Positions 42,037 to 52,378 of a stretch of 64,000 bases of DNA are shown in pieces; the first letter of the stretch is position 1, and the number at the start of each line of letters is the position of its first letter. Position numbers and translations under genes: made by a program. Origin of the DNA: Flavobacteriaceae bacterium (lineage in GTDB: Bacteria > Bacteroidota > Bacteroidia > Flavobacteriales > Flavobacteriaceae). The stretch is taken from positions 28,167-92,166 of the forward strand of contig JABXIJ010000002.1 in the NCBI GenBank assembly GCA_013373105.1, given 5' to 3'. The notes under the pieces were generated by a model. The model saw nothing but the letters and a program-made list of their open reading frames with translations. It was not told the DNA's origin and searched no databases.

Positions 42037-42068
42037 AAAAAGGATGATTTAACAATCATCCTTTTTTT
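42037..42068 (+). terminator. Intrinsic terminator
   Basis: aggatgatt-taac-aatcatcct plus T7 run. Confidence 0.8.
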
Positions 42069-42102
42069 GTTTACATCAAATTTGTAAATTGTTTGCAAAT
42101 AA

Positions 42103-43872
42103 ATGTATATGTCTAATTCAATCTCTAGAATATTCGATCTTGCTTATCATCAACTAGAAAATTATCCACAAGAAAAATGTTTTAATTATAAAGAAAACAA
42201 CACTTGGAAATCTATTAATTCTAAAGATTTTATAGATAGTTCGAATAAAGTAAGTTGCTCTTTGTTAGAATTAGGCGTTCAACCAAATGACAAGATTGCT
42301 GTAATTAGTAGTAACAACAATCCTAATTGGCATATTTTAGATATTGGTGTTTTACAAATTGGAGCTCAAAATGTGCCATTATATGCAACTTTAGCTGCTA
42401 AAGATTATGCTTATATATTAAATCATTCAGACTCAAAATATTGTTTTGTTTCAGATAAGGAATTGTATCAAAAAGTTAAGTCAATACAAAGTCAAACAAA
42501 GCTTTTGGGTGTGTTTTTTTTAGAAGAAAACACCACTGATTATAGTTGGAATTCATTCTTAGAAATTGGCTCAAAAGCAGATAACGCCTCACAAATAATA
42601 GATTTAAAAAGTAAAGTAAAACCAGAAGATTTAGCTACAATAATTTATACATCTGGTACTACTGGTACACCAAAAGGAGTTATGCTATCTCATAACAATA
42701 TAGTTTTTACTGTTTTTAGAACTGCTAAAAGATTAAATCTTACAGGAAACCAAAATAGAATAATTAGCTACTTACCTATTTGCCATATTTTTGAAAGAAC
42801 TGCTTCTTATTATAATATTTATATGGGTTTTGAAATCTATTTTGCTGAAAGTATTGAAAAAATTGGTGATAATATTAGAGAAGTCAAACCAAATTACTTA
42901 GCTGTTGTTCCAAGATTATTAGAAAAAATATTCGACAAAATTGTTGATAAAGGTAGCATGTTAACCGGTCTTAAAAAACGATTGTTTTTTTGGGCTTTAC
43001 AGCTTGGAGAGCAATATGAAGCTTATGAAAAAAATGGAAAATTTTATCATTTTAAATTAAACATAGCAAGAAAAATAATTTTTTCTAAGTGGCAAGATGC
43101 CTTAGGTGGTTGTTTAAAGTTTATGGTTTCTGGAAGTGCTCCTTTACAGCCAAGATTAATACGTGTTTTTACAGCAGCTGGAATCGATATTTTTGAGGGA
43201 TATGGAATGACAGAATCTTCACCTGGTGGCACCTTAAATGATTTAAGAAATAATGGATTAAAAATAGGCACAGTTGGTAAACCACTAGAAAATATCGAAG
43301 TTAAAATAGCTGATGATGGTGAAATTTTAATGAAAGGAGAAAATGTAATGATGGGCTATTATAAGAATAAAGAATTAACCGACAAAACCATAATAAATGG
43401 CTACTTACATACTGGTGATATAGGTAATATAGATAAAGATGGTTTTTTAACTATTACAGATCGTAAAAAAGAAATTTTTAAAACATCTGGTGGTAAATAC
43501 ATTGCTCCTGCAGCACTAGAAAGTGATTTAAAACAGTCTAGGTTTATAGAACAAATTATGGTTATAGGTGAAGGTGAAAAAATGCCTGCAGCTTTAATAC
43601 AACCTAATTTTGAATTCTTAAAAGATTGGGCTAAAATAAAATCGTATGACATTATTGATTTTGCTACAGATCAAAGAGTAATAGATAGAATTCAAAAAGA
43701 AGTTAAATTTTACAATAAGAATTTTGGAAAATGGGAACAAATCAAAAAGTTCGAAATTACTCCAAATGAATGGTCAGTAGAGTCAGGTCATTTAACGCCA
43801 ACAATGAAAATGAAGCGTAAAGTAATCAAAGAAAAATACAAAGATTTATACGAAAAAATATACAATTCATAA
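42103..43872 (+). CDS. Long-chain acyl-CoA synthetase (AMP-binding), copy 1
   Basis: IIYTSGTTGTPKGVMLSH, GYGMTESSPGG, HTGDIGNIDKDGFL. Confidence 0.9.
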   Translation: MYMSNSISRIFDLAYHQLENYPQEKCFNYKENNTWKSINSKDFIDSSNKVSCSLLELGVQPNDKIAVISSNNNPNWHILDIGVLQIGAQNVPLYATLAAKDYAYILNHSDSKYCFVSDKELYQKVKSIQSQTKLLGVFFLEENTTDYSWNSFLEIGSKADNASQIIDLKSKVKPEDLATIIYTSGTTGTPKGVMLSHNNIVFTVFRTAKRLNLTGNQNRIISYLPICHIFERTASYYNIYMGFEIYFAESIEKIGDNIREVKPNYLAVVPRLLEKIFDKIVDKGSMLTGLKKRLFFWALQLGEQYEAYEKNGKFYHFKLNIARKIIFSKWQDALGGCLKFMVSGSAPLQPRLIRVFTAAGIDIFEGYGMTESSPGGTLNDLRNNGLKIGTVGKPLENIEVKIADDGEILMKGENVMMGYYKNKELTDKTIINGYLHTGDIGNIDKDGFLTITDRKKEIFKTSGGKYIAPAALESDLKQSRFIEQIMVIGEGEKMPAALIQPNFEFLKDWAKIKSYDIIDFATDQRVIDRIQKEVKFYNKNFGKWEQIKKFEITPNEWSVESGHLTPTMKMKRKVIKEKYKDLYEKIYNS

Positions 43873-43945
43873 TAAATTGTGTGTTGTATTATTAACTTGT
43901 AAAATACTACTAATTTTAGTAATTTGCCATAATAAAATTTGATAT

Positions 43946-45715
43946 ATGGCAGTAGAAGTTACAAGATTATTTGATTTTCCTTATTACCAACTAGAAACTT
44001 ATAATTTAAAGAAAGCTTTTTCAACTAAATATGATGGAAAATGGCAGTCGCTTTCAACACAAGAATTTATAGACAAAGCAAACCAATTAAGTAGAGGATT
44101 ATTAAAACTTGGTGTAAAACCAAATGATAAAATAGCCATAATTTCTACTACAAATAGAACAGAATGGAATATTTGTGATACAGGAATTTTACAAACTGGT
44201 GCTCAAACAATTCCTATTTATCCAACTATTTCTAAAGAAGATTATGAGTATATATTAAATCACTCAGAATCTGTTTACTGTTTTGTCTCAGATATAACTA
44301 TTATAGAGAAGCTAAATCAAATTAAAGAAAATACTAAGCTTAAGGCAATTTATACTTTTGATGATATTAAAGGTGAGAAAAATTTTAACGAGCTTTTAGA
44401 GTCAGGTTTAAGTGATGAAAACCAAAACGAAGTTGAAGAAAGAAAAAATACTGTCAAGCCAGAAGATTTAGCAAGTATAATTTACACATCAGGTACAACA
44501 GGTAGACCTAAAGGAGTTATGTTATCACACAATAACATAGTATCTAACGTTATTGCTTCAAAAAAACGTGTTCCTTTAGATTATGGTAATTCAAAGGCAT
44601 TAAGTTTTTTACCTGTATGTCATATTTTTGAACGAATGATTTTGTACTTATACTTATACTGTGGTGTTGATATTTATTTTGCTGAATCAATTGAAAAATT
44701 AACTGAAAATGCTCAAGAAGTTAAGCCTGAAGTAATGACTGCAGTACCTCGTTTGTACGAAAAAATTTATGATAAAATTATTTTAAAAGGTGAAGAACTT
44801 TCTGGTATAAAAAAGAAATTATTCTTTTGGGCAGTAAATCTTGGTTTAAATTATAAGCCTTATGGAGAAAATGGTTGGTGGTATGAAAAAAAATTAGGCT
44901 TAGCAAGAAAGCTTATTTTTTCTAAATGGCAAGCTGCTTTAGGTGGAGAACTTAAATTAATGGTTTCAGGAAGTGCTGCTTTACAACCTAGACTTACAAG
45001 AATTTTTGCTGCTGCTGGAATGCCAATTATGGAAGGTTATGGTTTAACTGAAACTTCTCCTGTAATTTCAGTAAACGATCAAATTGATGGTAATTTTAGA
45101 GTGGGTACTGTAGGTAAAATAATTGAGGGTGTAGATGTTAAATTTGGTAACGATGGAGAAATTTTAGTGAAAGGACCAAATGTAATGCAAGGTTATTATA
45201 AAGACCCTGAAAAAACAGCCTCTGTTATGAAAGATGGTTATTTCTGTACTGGAGATAAAGGTGAATTCGATAAAGATGGTTTCTTAAAAATTACAGGTAG
45301 AACTAAAGAAATGTTTAAAACTTCTGGTGGTAAATACATTGTTCCACCTTTATTAGAAGGTCAATTAAAACAATCTCTATTCATAGAACAAGTAATGGTA
45401 GTTGGTGAAGGTGAAAAAATGCCAGGCGCAATAATTCAACCTAACTTTGAGTATTTAAAAGATTGGGCAAAAGAAAATAAAATTTCTTTTAGTTCAAATC
45501 AAGAATTAGTTAGTAATAAAAAAGTTATAGATGCTATACAAAATGAGGTAGATGAATGTAACGTTCATTTTGGCAAATGGGAACAAATAAAACGCTTTGA
45601 ATTAACTGCTGATGAATGGTCTATAGATGCTGGTCATTTAACGCCAACAATGAAAATGAAACGTTCTGTTATTAAGGATATTTATAAAGACTTATACAAT
45701 AAAATTTATAGCTAA
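43946..45715 (+). CDS. Long-chain acyl-CoA synthetase (AMP-binding), copy 2
   Basis: IIYTSGTTGRPKGVMLSH, GYGLTETSPVI, CTGDKGEFDKDGFL. Confidence 0.92.
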   Translation: MAVEVTRLFDFPYYQLETYNLKKAFSTKYDGKWQSLSTQEFIDKANQLSRGLLKLGVKPNDKIAIISTTNRTEWNICDTGILQTGAQTIPIYPTISKEDYEYILNHSESVYCFVSDITIIEKLNQIKENTKLKAIYTFDDIKGEKNFNELLESGLSDENQNEVEERKNTVKPEDLASIIYTSGTTGRPKGVMLSHNNIVSNVIASKKRVPLDYGNSKALSFLPVCHIFERMILYLYLYCGVDIYFAESIEKLTENAQEVKPEVMTAVPRLYEKIYDKIILKGEELSGIKKKLFFWAVNLGLNYKPYGENGWWYEKKLGLARKLIFSKWQAALGGELKLMVSGSAALQPRLTRIFAAAGMPIMEGYGLTETSPVISVNDQIDGNFRVGTVGKIIEGVDVKFGNDGEILVKGPNVMQGYYKDPEKTASVMKDGYFCTGDKGEFDKDGFLKITGRTKEMFKTSGGKYIVPPLLEGQLKQSLFIEQVMVVGEGEKMPGAIIQPNFEYLKDWAKENKISFSSNQELVSNKKVIDAIQNEVDECNVHFGKWEQIKRFELTADEWSIDAGHLTPTMKMKRSVIKDIYKDLYNKIYS

Positions 45716-45787
45716 GTTGTAAAAATTTCATATTCGTTTGAATACAGTCATAGATTTCCCTATACATGACAATTAAAATTTATTGTA

Positions 45788-46146
45788 ATGAGCACCCCTC
45801 ATAACTCAAGGTTCTTTTCTAATGACATTAATAAAATGTATTTTAAAAAGGTACTAGCTTCTGTTGTTGGATTTTTAAGTATATTCGTTTTATTTGGGTG
45901 GATTACTAAAAATAGCAATTTAGTTTCTTTATTAGCAATTAGTGATTCTACCATGAAAGCAAACACATCTTTGGCGTTTATTTATCTGCAATAAATTTAA
46001 TTATATTAAAGAAAAAGAAATACACTTTTACACTTAACCTATTATCATTTTTAATGATAGCAATTGGTGTAATAAGTTTACTATCTTACTTTGAATTTTT
46101 CCTTCTTAGAGTATGGTATATCATGAATTTCATAAAAACGATATAG
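45788..46146 (+). pseudogene. Remnant N-terminus of a membrane sensor (histidine-kinase-like TM region)
   Basis: MSTPHNSRFFSNDINKMYFKKVLASVVGFLSIFVLFGW...MKANTSLAFI, frameshift near 45980-45985, then LSAINLIILKKKKYTFTLNLLSFLMIAIGVISLLSYFEFF. Confidence 0.6.
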
Positions 46147-46249
46147 AAATGGAAAATTTTGTAAAAAGTATCCAATTCTTTTCTGAAAACAATGATAAAC
46201 CTACAGAAACTATAGATTTGATTTGGAAGATAGCCAAGTTAATTGTTAA

Positions 46250-47251
46250 TTAATGTAATATTCTAAAGATTAATTCTTTTAAAATATCTCCTTGAGTTTG
46301 GTTGGCTCCTACTCCTTTACTTTTAACATCTGCCTCTCTTAGAATACTAATAACATTGGCAACTTTTCGCATGTTATAATTTCTTGCAGCTAAAAAATAA
46401 TCATCAACAAAATAAAAACCTACACCTAAAGATTTAGAAACAGCATCTTTAGATTTATTTTGTAAACCGTGAAATAACAAAAGTTTGGTAAAAAAGTTAT
46501 TTAGTAAAGACACTGTCATAACTGTAGGATTATTTTTAGGATTACTTATAAAATAATTAATAATTCTATTTGCCTTAACAACATCTTTGTTACCAATTGC
46601 TTTTAACAATTCAAAATTATTAAAGTCTTTAGAAATACCTATGTTTTCTTCTATATCATGATCAGATATAATAGAATTGTTTGGCAGTATTAACATTAAT
46701 TTTTTTAACTCATTAGCAATTTTACTCAAATCTGTACCTAAAAATTCTACTAACATTTGAGAAGCCTTTGGTTCTATCTTGTAATTTTTACCTTTTAGCA
46801 CTCTAGTTATCCAAGTTGCAACATCATTTTCATAAAGTTTTTTACTTTCAAAAATAACTCCAGTTTTTGCAATTGCTTTATGAAGCTTTTTGCGTTTATC
46901 TAGCTTTTTGTATTTGTAATTAATGACTAAAACTGTTGTTGGTTGACAGTTTTCTGCATAGCTTAACAGTTTATCTATAGACCTACTTAAATCTTGAGCT
47001 TCTTTAACGATCAAAACTTGTTTTTCTGCCATCATTGGAAAACGTTTAGCAGCCATAACAATATCGTCTATAGTTACATCTCTACCATACATTACTTGTA
47101 GATTAAAACCTTTTTCAGTTTCATCTAAAACATTGTCTTCAATAAAATCTGATAGCCAATCTATGTAATAAGGTTCATCACCCATTAAAAAGTAAATTGG
47201 CTTTGCATTTCCTTGTTTTATGTCGGCAACTATAGCGTTAATTTCATTCAT
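46250..47251 (-). CDS. holA: DNA polymerase III subunit delta
   Basis: KPIYFLMGDEPYYIDWLSDFI; RFPMMAEKQVLIVKEAQ. Confidence 0.9.
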   Translation of the reverse strand: MNEINAIVADIKQGNAKPIYFLMGDEPYYIDWLSDFIEDNVLDETEKGFNLQVMYGRDVTIDDIVMAAKRFPMMAEKQVLIVKEAQDLSRSIDKLLSYAENCQPTTVLVINYKYKKLDKRKKLHKAIAKTGVIFESKKLYENDVATWITRVLKGKNYKIEPKASQMLVEFLGTDLSKIANELKKLMLILPNNSIISDHDIEENIGISKDFNNFELLKAIGNKDVVKANRIINYFISNPKNNPTVMTVSLLNNFFTKLLLFHGLQNKSKDAVSKSLGVGFYFVDDYFLAARNYNMRKVANVISILREADVKSKGVGANQTQGDILKELIFRILH

Positions 47252-47265
47252 TTTATTACTTTTGA

Positions 47266-47715
47266 TTGATGCAAAAACTCAATCTTCCTAACTACACATT
47301 TAAACTCAAAAGTACAGAAAATAAGACGCTTATTTTTGATAATTTCCGAAAAAAATATGTGGTATTAACTCCAGAAGAATGGGTACGTCAGCACTTTGCT
47401 ACATTTTTACTTAAAGAAAAAAATTATCCTTTGACACTAATTGCAATAGAGAAGCAACTTAAGGTTTTAAATTTAGTAAAAAGAACAGATATATTAGTGT
47501 TTAACACAAATGGTGAACCAAATATTATCGTTGAATGTAAAGCGCCAAATATTACTATAAATCAAGAAACTTTTGATCAAATTGCAAGGTATAATTTAAA
47601 GTTAAAAGCTGAGTTTTTAGTAGTAACTAATGGAATTCATCACTATTATTGCAAAATGGATTTTGAAAATGAATCCTATGTTTTTTTAAAAGATTTACCT
47701 AAGTACAAAAACTAA
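47266..47715 (+). CDS. Stand-alone type I restriction enzyme R N-terminal-like (HSDR_N) protein
   Basis: YVVLTPEEWVRQHF..., RTDILVFNTNGEPNIIVECKAPNI (D...ExK nuclease-like core). Confidence 0.82.
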   Translation: MMQKLNLPNYTFKLKSTENKTLIFDNFRKKYVVLTPEEWVRQHFATFLLKEKNYPLTLIAIEKQLKVLNLVKRTDILVFNTNGEPNIIVECKAPNITINQETFDQIARYNLKLKAEFLVVTNGIHHYYCKMDFENESYVFLKDLPKYKN

Positions 47716-47717
47716 AA

Positions 47718-48722
47718 TTGAAAGTAGCAATTGTAATATTAAATTGGAATGGAGAAAAACTTTTAGAAAAGTTTTTACCATCTGTAATAAAATATTCATT
47801 AGAATATGCTGATGTTTACATTGCTGACAACGCTTCTACAGATAATTCTATAGCTTTTGTAAAAGAAAACTACCCTGAAATAAATATTATTGTTAACAAA
47901 GAAAATGGAGGTTATGCAAAAGGTTATAATGATGCTTTAAAACATATAAAAGCTGATATTTTTTGTTTGTTAAATTCAGATATTGAAGTAACTAATAATT
48001 GGTTAAAACCAATTATTGATGTTTTTAATAAAAATGAAAAAACAGCAGTAGTACAACCAAAAATTTTAGATTTTAAAGATAAATCTAAGTTCGAATATGC
48101 AGGAGCAGCTGGTGGTTATTTAGATTTTTTTGGATTTCCTTTTTGTAGAGGAAGAATTTTTAACTCAATTGAAAAAGATTATAATCAATATAATGATGAA
48201 GCAACAATCTTTTGGGCTTCTGGTGCATGTTTATTTGTAAAAAGTGCTGTTTTTTTTGAAGCTAATGGATTTGATGAAGATTACTTTGCTCATCAAGAAG
48301 AAATAGATTTATGCTGGAGAATTCATAACCTAGGTTACACTATAAAGTATTGTGGTTTGTCTATAGTATATCATGTTGGAGGTGCAACACTAAACAATAT
48401 GCATCCTAAAAAAACATTTTTAAACTTTAGAAATAGTTTGTTTAATATTATAAAAAATACTCCTAGTAACTGGATGATAATTATAATATTATCACGTTTA
48501 TTTTTAGATGGTTTAGCAGGGATAAGATTTATTCTACAATTTAAAATCAATCATACATTTGCTATAATTAAAGCACACTTTAGTTTTTATTACTACTTCA
48601 TAAAATTTCTAAAAAAGAGAAAGAATGTAAAGCAATCTGTAAAATATTATAGAGTAAAAAGTATTGTATGGCAATATTTCGTTTTAAGAAAGAAAAAATT
48701 CTCTGTCTTAAAGAATGTCTAA
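47718..48722 (+). CDS. Glycosyltransferase family 2
   Basis: KVAIVILNWNGEKLLEKFLPS...IADNASTDNS...FDEDYFAHQEEIDLCWR; TTG start. Confidence 0.92.
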   Translation: MKVAIVILNWNGEKLLEKFLPSVIKYSLEYADVYIADNASTDNSIAFVKENYPEINIIVNKENGGYAKGYNDALKHIKADIFCLLNSDIEVTNNWLKPIIDVFNKNEKTAVVQPKILDFKDKSKFEYAGAAGGYLDFFGFPFCRGRIFNSIEKDYNQYNDEATIFWASGACLFVKSAVFFEANGFDEDYFAHQEEIDLCWRIHNLGYTIKYCGLSIVYHVGGATLNNMHPKKTFLNFRNSLFNIIKNTPSNWMIIIILSRLFLDGLAGIRFILQFKINHTFAIIKAHFSFYYYFIKFLKKRKNVKQSVKYYRVKSIVWQYFVLRKKKFSVLKNV

Positions 48723-49328
48723 GCTACCTTTACCTTCTCTTATAACTTCAGGGAAACCTTCAGTTAAATCAACAATTGTAGAACCTTCATTACTACCATA
48801 ACCTCCATCAACTACAACATCTACTAGATTATTCCATTTTTCAAAGATTAATTCTGGGTCAGTTGTATACTCTAAAATATCATCATCATCTCTAATAGAA
48901 GTTGAAACGATTGGGTTTCCTAATTCTTCAACTAATATTCTAATTATATTATTATCTGGAATTCTAATACCTACAGTTTTCTTCTTTTTAAAAATTTTTG
49001 GCAAGTTGTTACTACCAGGTAAAATAAAGGTGTAAGGACCAGGTAAAGCTCTTTTTAGAATTTTAAATGTTGGTGTATCTATTTGTTTAACATAATCAGA
49101 AAGGTGGCTTAAATCGTTACAAATGAAAGATAATTTAGCTTTTTCAATTTTGATACCTTTGATTTTTGCAATTTTTTCTAGAGCTTTTGCATTCATAATA
49201 TCACAGCCTAAACCATAAACTGTGTCTGTTGGATAAATCACTAAACCACCTGATTTTAATATATTTACAACCTTCTTAATTTCCTTAGGGTTAGGATTTT
49301 CATTATAAATCTTAACGAATTCTGCCAT
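48708..49328 (-). CDS. L-threonylcarbamoyladenylate synthase (Sua5/YciO/YrdC family)
   Basis: GGLVIYPTDTVYGLGCDI, LPGPYTFIL, VGIRIPDN. Confidence 0.9.
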   Translation of the reverse strand: MAEFVKIYNENPNPKEIKKVVNILKSGGLVIYPTDTVYGLGCDIMNAKALEKIAKIKGIKIEKAKLSFICNDLSHLSDYVKQIDTPTFKILKRALPGPYTFILPGSNNLPKIFKKKKTVGIRIPDNNIIRILVEELGNPIVSTSIRDDDDILEYTTDPELIFEKWNNLVDVVVDGGYGSNEGSTIVDLTEGFPEVIREGKGSLDIL

Positions 49329-49341
49329 ATTATAAAGATAT

Positions 49342-49373
49342 AAAAAAACTCAACTAATTTACGTAGTTGAGTT
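49342..49373 (-). terminator. Intrinsic terminator of the response regulator/kinase operon
   Basis: aactcaacta-atttacg-tagttgagtt with A-run on the left. Confidence 0.75.
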
Positions 49374-49397
49374 TTATATGATTGGAAAGAATTGTTT

Positions 49398-50099
49398 TTA
49401 GGATTTGTCTACTAACCTAAAGCCTTCTCCATGAATATTTAAAATTTCTACATTCTCATCAGATTTTAAATACTTTCTAAGCTTAGCTATGTATACATCC
49501 ATACTTCTTGAAGTAAAGTAGTTATCATCTCTCCATATTTTTGTCAATGCCAATTCACGAGGCATTAAATCGTTTTTATGAATAGCTAACATTCTTAATA
49601 ACTTGCTCTCTTTAGGCGAAAGTTTAGTTGGCTCACTATCTTCTCCCTTAGATAAATGTCTTAATTTAGAGTTAAAGAAGAATGATCCAATATTAAATTC
49701 AAATTGTTCTGATTCTGGACTTGCGTCTTTTTCTTTACGTTGTAATATTGCTTTTATTTTATGCAATAGCACTTCAGAATCAAAAGGTTTATTTAGATAA
49801 TCATCTGCTCCAACTGAATAGCCTTTTAAAACATCTTCTTTTAATGTTTTAGCTGTTAAAAAGATAATTGGAATATCTTTATTTGTTGATCTAATATCTT
49901 CTGCTAAAGAAAAGCCGTCTTTACGAGGCATCATAACATCTAATATGCATAAGTCATAATCACTATTTTTAAACATAATTAAACCTTCAATTCCGTCCTT
50001 AGCATGTGTTACATTGTAATCGTTTAATGCTAAATAATCTTTTAAAACTGTTCCAAAATTTGGATCGTCTTCTACTAATAAAATTTTTTTACTTCCCAT
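49398..50099 (-). CDS. OmpR-family response regulator
   Basis: KILLVEDDPNFGTVLKDYL, LCILDVMMPRKDGF; winged helix SPKESKLLRML...RSMDVYIAKLRKYL. Confidence 0.93.
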   Translation of the reverse strand: MGSKKILLVEDDPNFGTVLKDYLALNDYNVTHAKDGIEGLIMFKNSDYDLCILDVMMPRKDGFSLAEDIRSTNKDIPIIFLTAKTLKEDVLKGYSVGADDYLNKPFDSEVLLHKIKAILQRKEKDASPESEQFEFNIGSFFFNSKLRHLSKGEDSEPTKLSPKESKLLRMLAIHKNDLMPRELALTKIWRDDNYFTSRSMDVYIAKLRKYLKSDENVEILNIHGEGFRLVDKS

Positions 50100-50110
50100 T
50101 TTTAATATTT

Positions 50111-51679
50111 TTAATTTAAAGGTAATTTTACTGTGAAAATACTACCATGTCCCTTTTCACTTTCCACAAAAACAGTACCATGATGTTTATCTATAATTTC
50201 TTTTACATATGCCAAACCTAATCCATGACCTTTTACATCATGAATGTTTCCTTTTTGTTCTCTATAAAATTTATCGAACACATGTTTTTGAGCAGCTTTG
50301 CTCATACCAATTCCTTCATCTTTAATTTTTACAATAAAGTTCTTATTTGTACTTTCTGTAAAAACATCTATAATTGGTGCATTTTCTGAGTATTTAATAC
50401 TATTTTCTAGCATGTTTACAAATACATTTGTTAGGTGAAAATCATTCCCTGGTAATTCTATACTTATTGCTTCAAAATGTGTTCTAATAGTTCCACCTTT
50501 ATTACTTACAATTAAGCTTACATGACTAATTGCATCATCTATTATGTCGTGAATATCTACTATACTCTTACTAATTGTTAACTGATTTTTTTCTAACCTA
50601 GAAATTCTTAACACATTTTCTACTTGTGTATGCATTCTTTTGTTCTCATCTCTAATCATTTTAACATAACGCATTACTTTTTCGTTATCGTTTAAAATTT
50701 TAGGATTCTTAATTGAATCTAAAGCCAAGTTTATGGTTGCTATTGGCGTTTTAAATTCATGGGTCATATTATTTATAAAATCGGTTTTAATTTCTGATAT
50801 TTTTTTCTGCTTAATTAATTGATATAATGAACTTGAAAAAGTTACAATTATGATGAAAATAAAAAATAAAGAGAGTAACAAAATATTAGATATACCTGCT
50901 AAAATATGTTCATTTTTCTTTGGAAATGTTACATGCAAAATATATTCTGGCTCATTATCATAATTAAAAAATAAAGGATATTGGTAACTATTTTCTGGAC
51001 TTACTGTGTAGTAACCAGATTTTAACTTTGTTGCCAAACCATCTGAACCATAAACACCATATTTAAAGTCTATATCTATATTTCTCTTATTTAATTCGTC
51101 TTTTATTGTATTGTTTAATTCTCTATTACTTATTCGTTGATGAATTGGTTTTAAGGTGTTGTAATCTTTAAAATAACTATCTATCTGACTTTGTTCTATA
51201 CTGTTTAATCTTTTTGTAAAAGTGAACTTTTTTTCGTCTGTAGTACTGAACAAATTATCTGGACTCTTGATTAACTTAGATTGAAAGAAATCTTTTTTTC
51301 CAGTTACTCTTTTGTAAATAATAGTATCATTATCTAAAAAATCTACAGGTATTTCAAAGTTTTCTTCTAAAATGGTAGAACCAAATGATATTTTTTGCTT
51401 GTTAACAGTATCTATTTCTTGAAAAAACATACTTTTTATTTGAGCATCATTGGCAAGTAATTGTTTACTTAAAATACCCTCTAACATGTTTTCGAAAAGA
51501 TCTTTTTCTTTGGTGTTAATTCTTTCTGCTACACTACCTAAAGATTTTTGAACATCATTTTTAAATTGTTCTTTTTTACTCTCTACAGTATTGTTTATCC
51601 AATAGAGTTGAACAGCAATAATTCCTATTAAGGAAATGCTCATTAAAACTACTATGAGAACAAACATTTTTTTCCCCAT
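50111..51679 (-). CDS. Membrane sensor histidine kinase
   Basis: FINNMTHEFKTPIATINLALDSI; KDEGIGMS; GHGLGLAYVKEI. Confidence 0.93.
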   Translation of the reverse strand: MGKKMFVLIVVLMSISLIGIIAVQLYWINNTVESKKEQFKNDVQKSLGSVAERINTKEKDLFENMLEGILSKQLLANDAQIKSMFFQEIDTVNKQKISFGSTILEENFEIPVDFLDNDTIIYKRVTGKKDFFQSKLIKSPDNLFSTTDEKKFTFTKRLNSIEQSQIDSYFKDYNTLKPIHQRISNRELNNTIKDELNKRNIDIDFKYGVYGSDGLATKLKSGYYTVSPENSYQYPLFFNYDNEPEYILHVTFPKKNEHILAGISNILLLSLFFIFIIIVTFSSSLYQLIKQKKISEIKTDFINNMTHEFKTPIATINLALDSIKNPKILNDNEKVMRYVKMIRDENKRMHTQVENVLRISRLEKNQLTISKSIVDIHDIIDDAISHVSLIVSNKGGTIRTHFEAISIELPGNDFHLTNVFVNMLENSIKYSENAPIIDVFTESTNKNFIVKIKDEGIGMSKAAQKHVFDKFYREQKGNIHDVKGHGLGLAYVKEIIDKHHGTVFVESEKGHGSIFTVKLPLN

Positions 51680-51790
51680 AAATCAAAATTAAACTAATTA
51701 AAAAATTGATTATTCTTTTTAACTTAGATTAACAAATTGTATATTATTTTAAGAGTAATTTAACAAAAAATATAAGAATAATTAAATTAC

Positions 51791-52378
51791 CTAACGATAA
51801 TTTGTTAAAATATTATGGATTTTTTGAACCTGAAGCTTAGTGTCTTTTAAATTATAATTATAAATAATATAGTTTGAAAGTAACATTTTTTTACTGTCTT
51901 TCCATTGATTTTTTATTCTACTTTCAACCTCTTCTCTAGTTGTGTTATCTCTATCTAAAACCCTTTTAATTCTTGTTTCTTTATCTGTATAAACTGTAAT
52001 TACTTTATCACATAAAACATCTGCATTAGCTTCAAATAATATTGCAGCTTCGTAAACAATATAACTCTTATTAGCATTCATTGCTGCAAACTCATAAAAA
52101 TTTTTTCTTACTTCTGGATGTATTATTGCATTTAACCTTTTTAGCTTTTCTGTATTATTAAAAACTATACTAGATATATAAGACCTATTCACCTCATTAT
52201 TTTCAACTGCTAATTTACCAAATTCCGTAATCAATTTATCTTTTATTACTGATGATGTGTTCATTAGTTTTTTTGCTTCAATATCTGCTATGTAAATAGC
52301 TATATCATTGAATTCAGCAAACATGTTAACAACTGTGCTTTTACCACTACCAATTCCACCAGTTAAACCTATTATCAT
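51791..52378 (-). CDS. coaE: Dephospho-CoA kinase
   Basis: MIIGLTGGIGSGKSTVVNMF. Confidence 0.95.
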   Translation of the reverse strand: MIIGLTGGIGSGKSTVVNMFAEFNDIAIYIADIEAKKLMNTSSVIKDKLITEFGKLAVENNEVNRSYISSIVFNNTEKLKRLNAIIHPEVRKNFYEFAAMNANKSYIVYEAAILFEANADVLCDKVITVYTDKETRIKRVLDRDNTTREEVESRIKNQWKDSKKMLLSNYIIYNYNLKDTKLQVQKIHNILTNYR

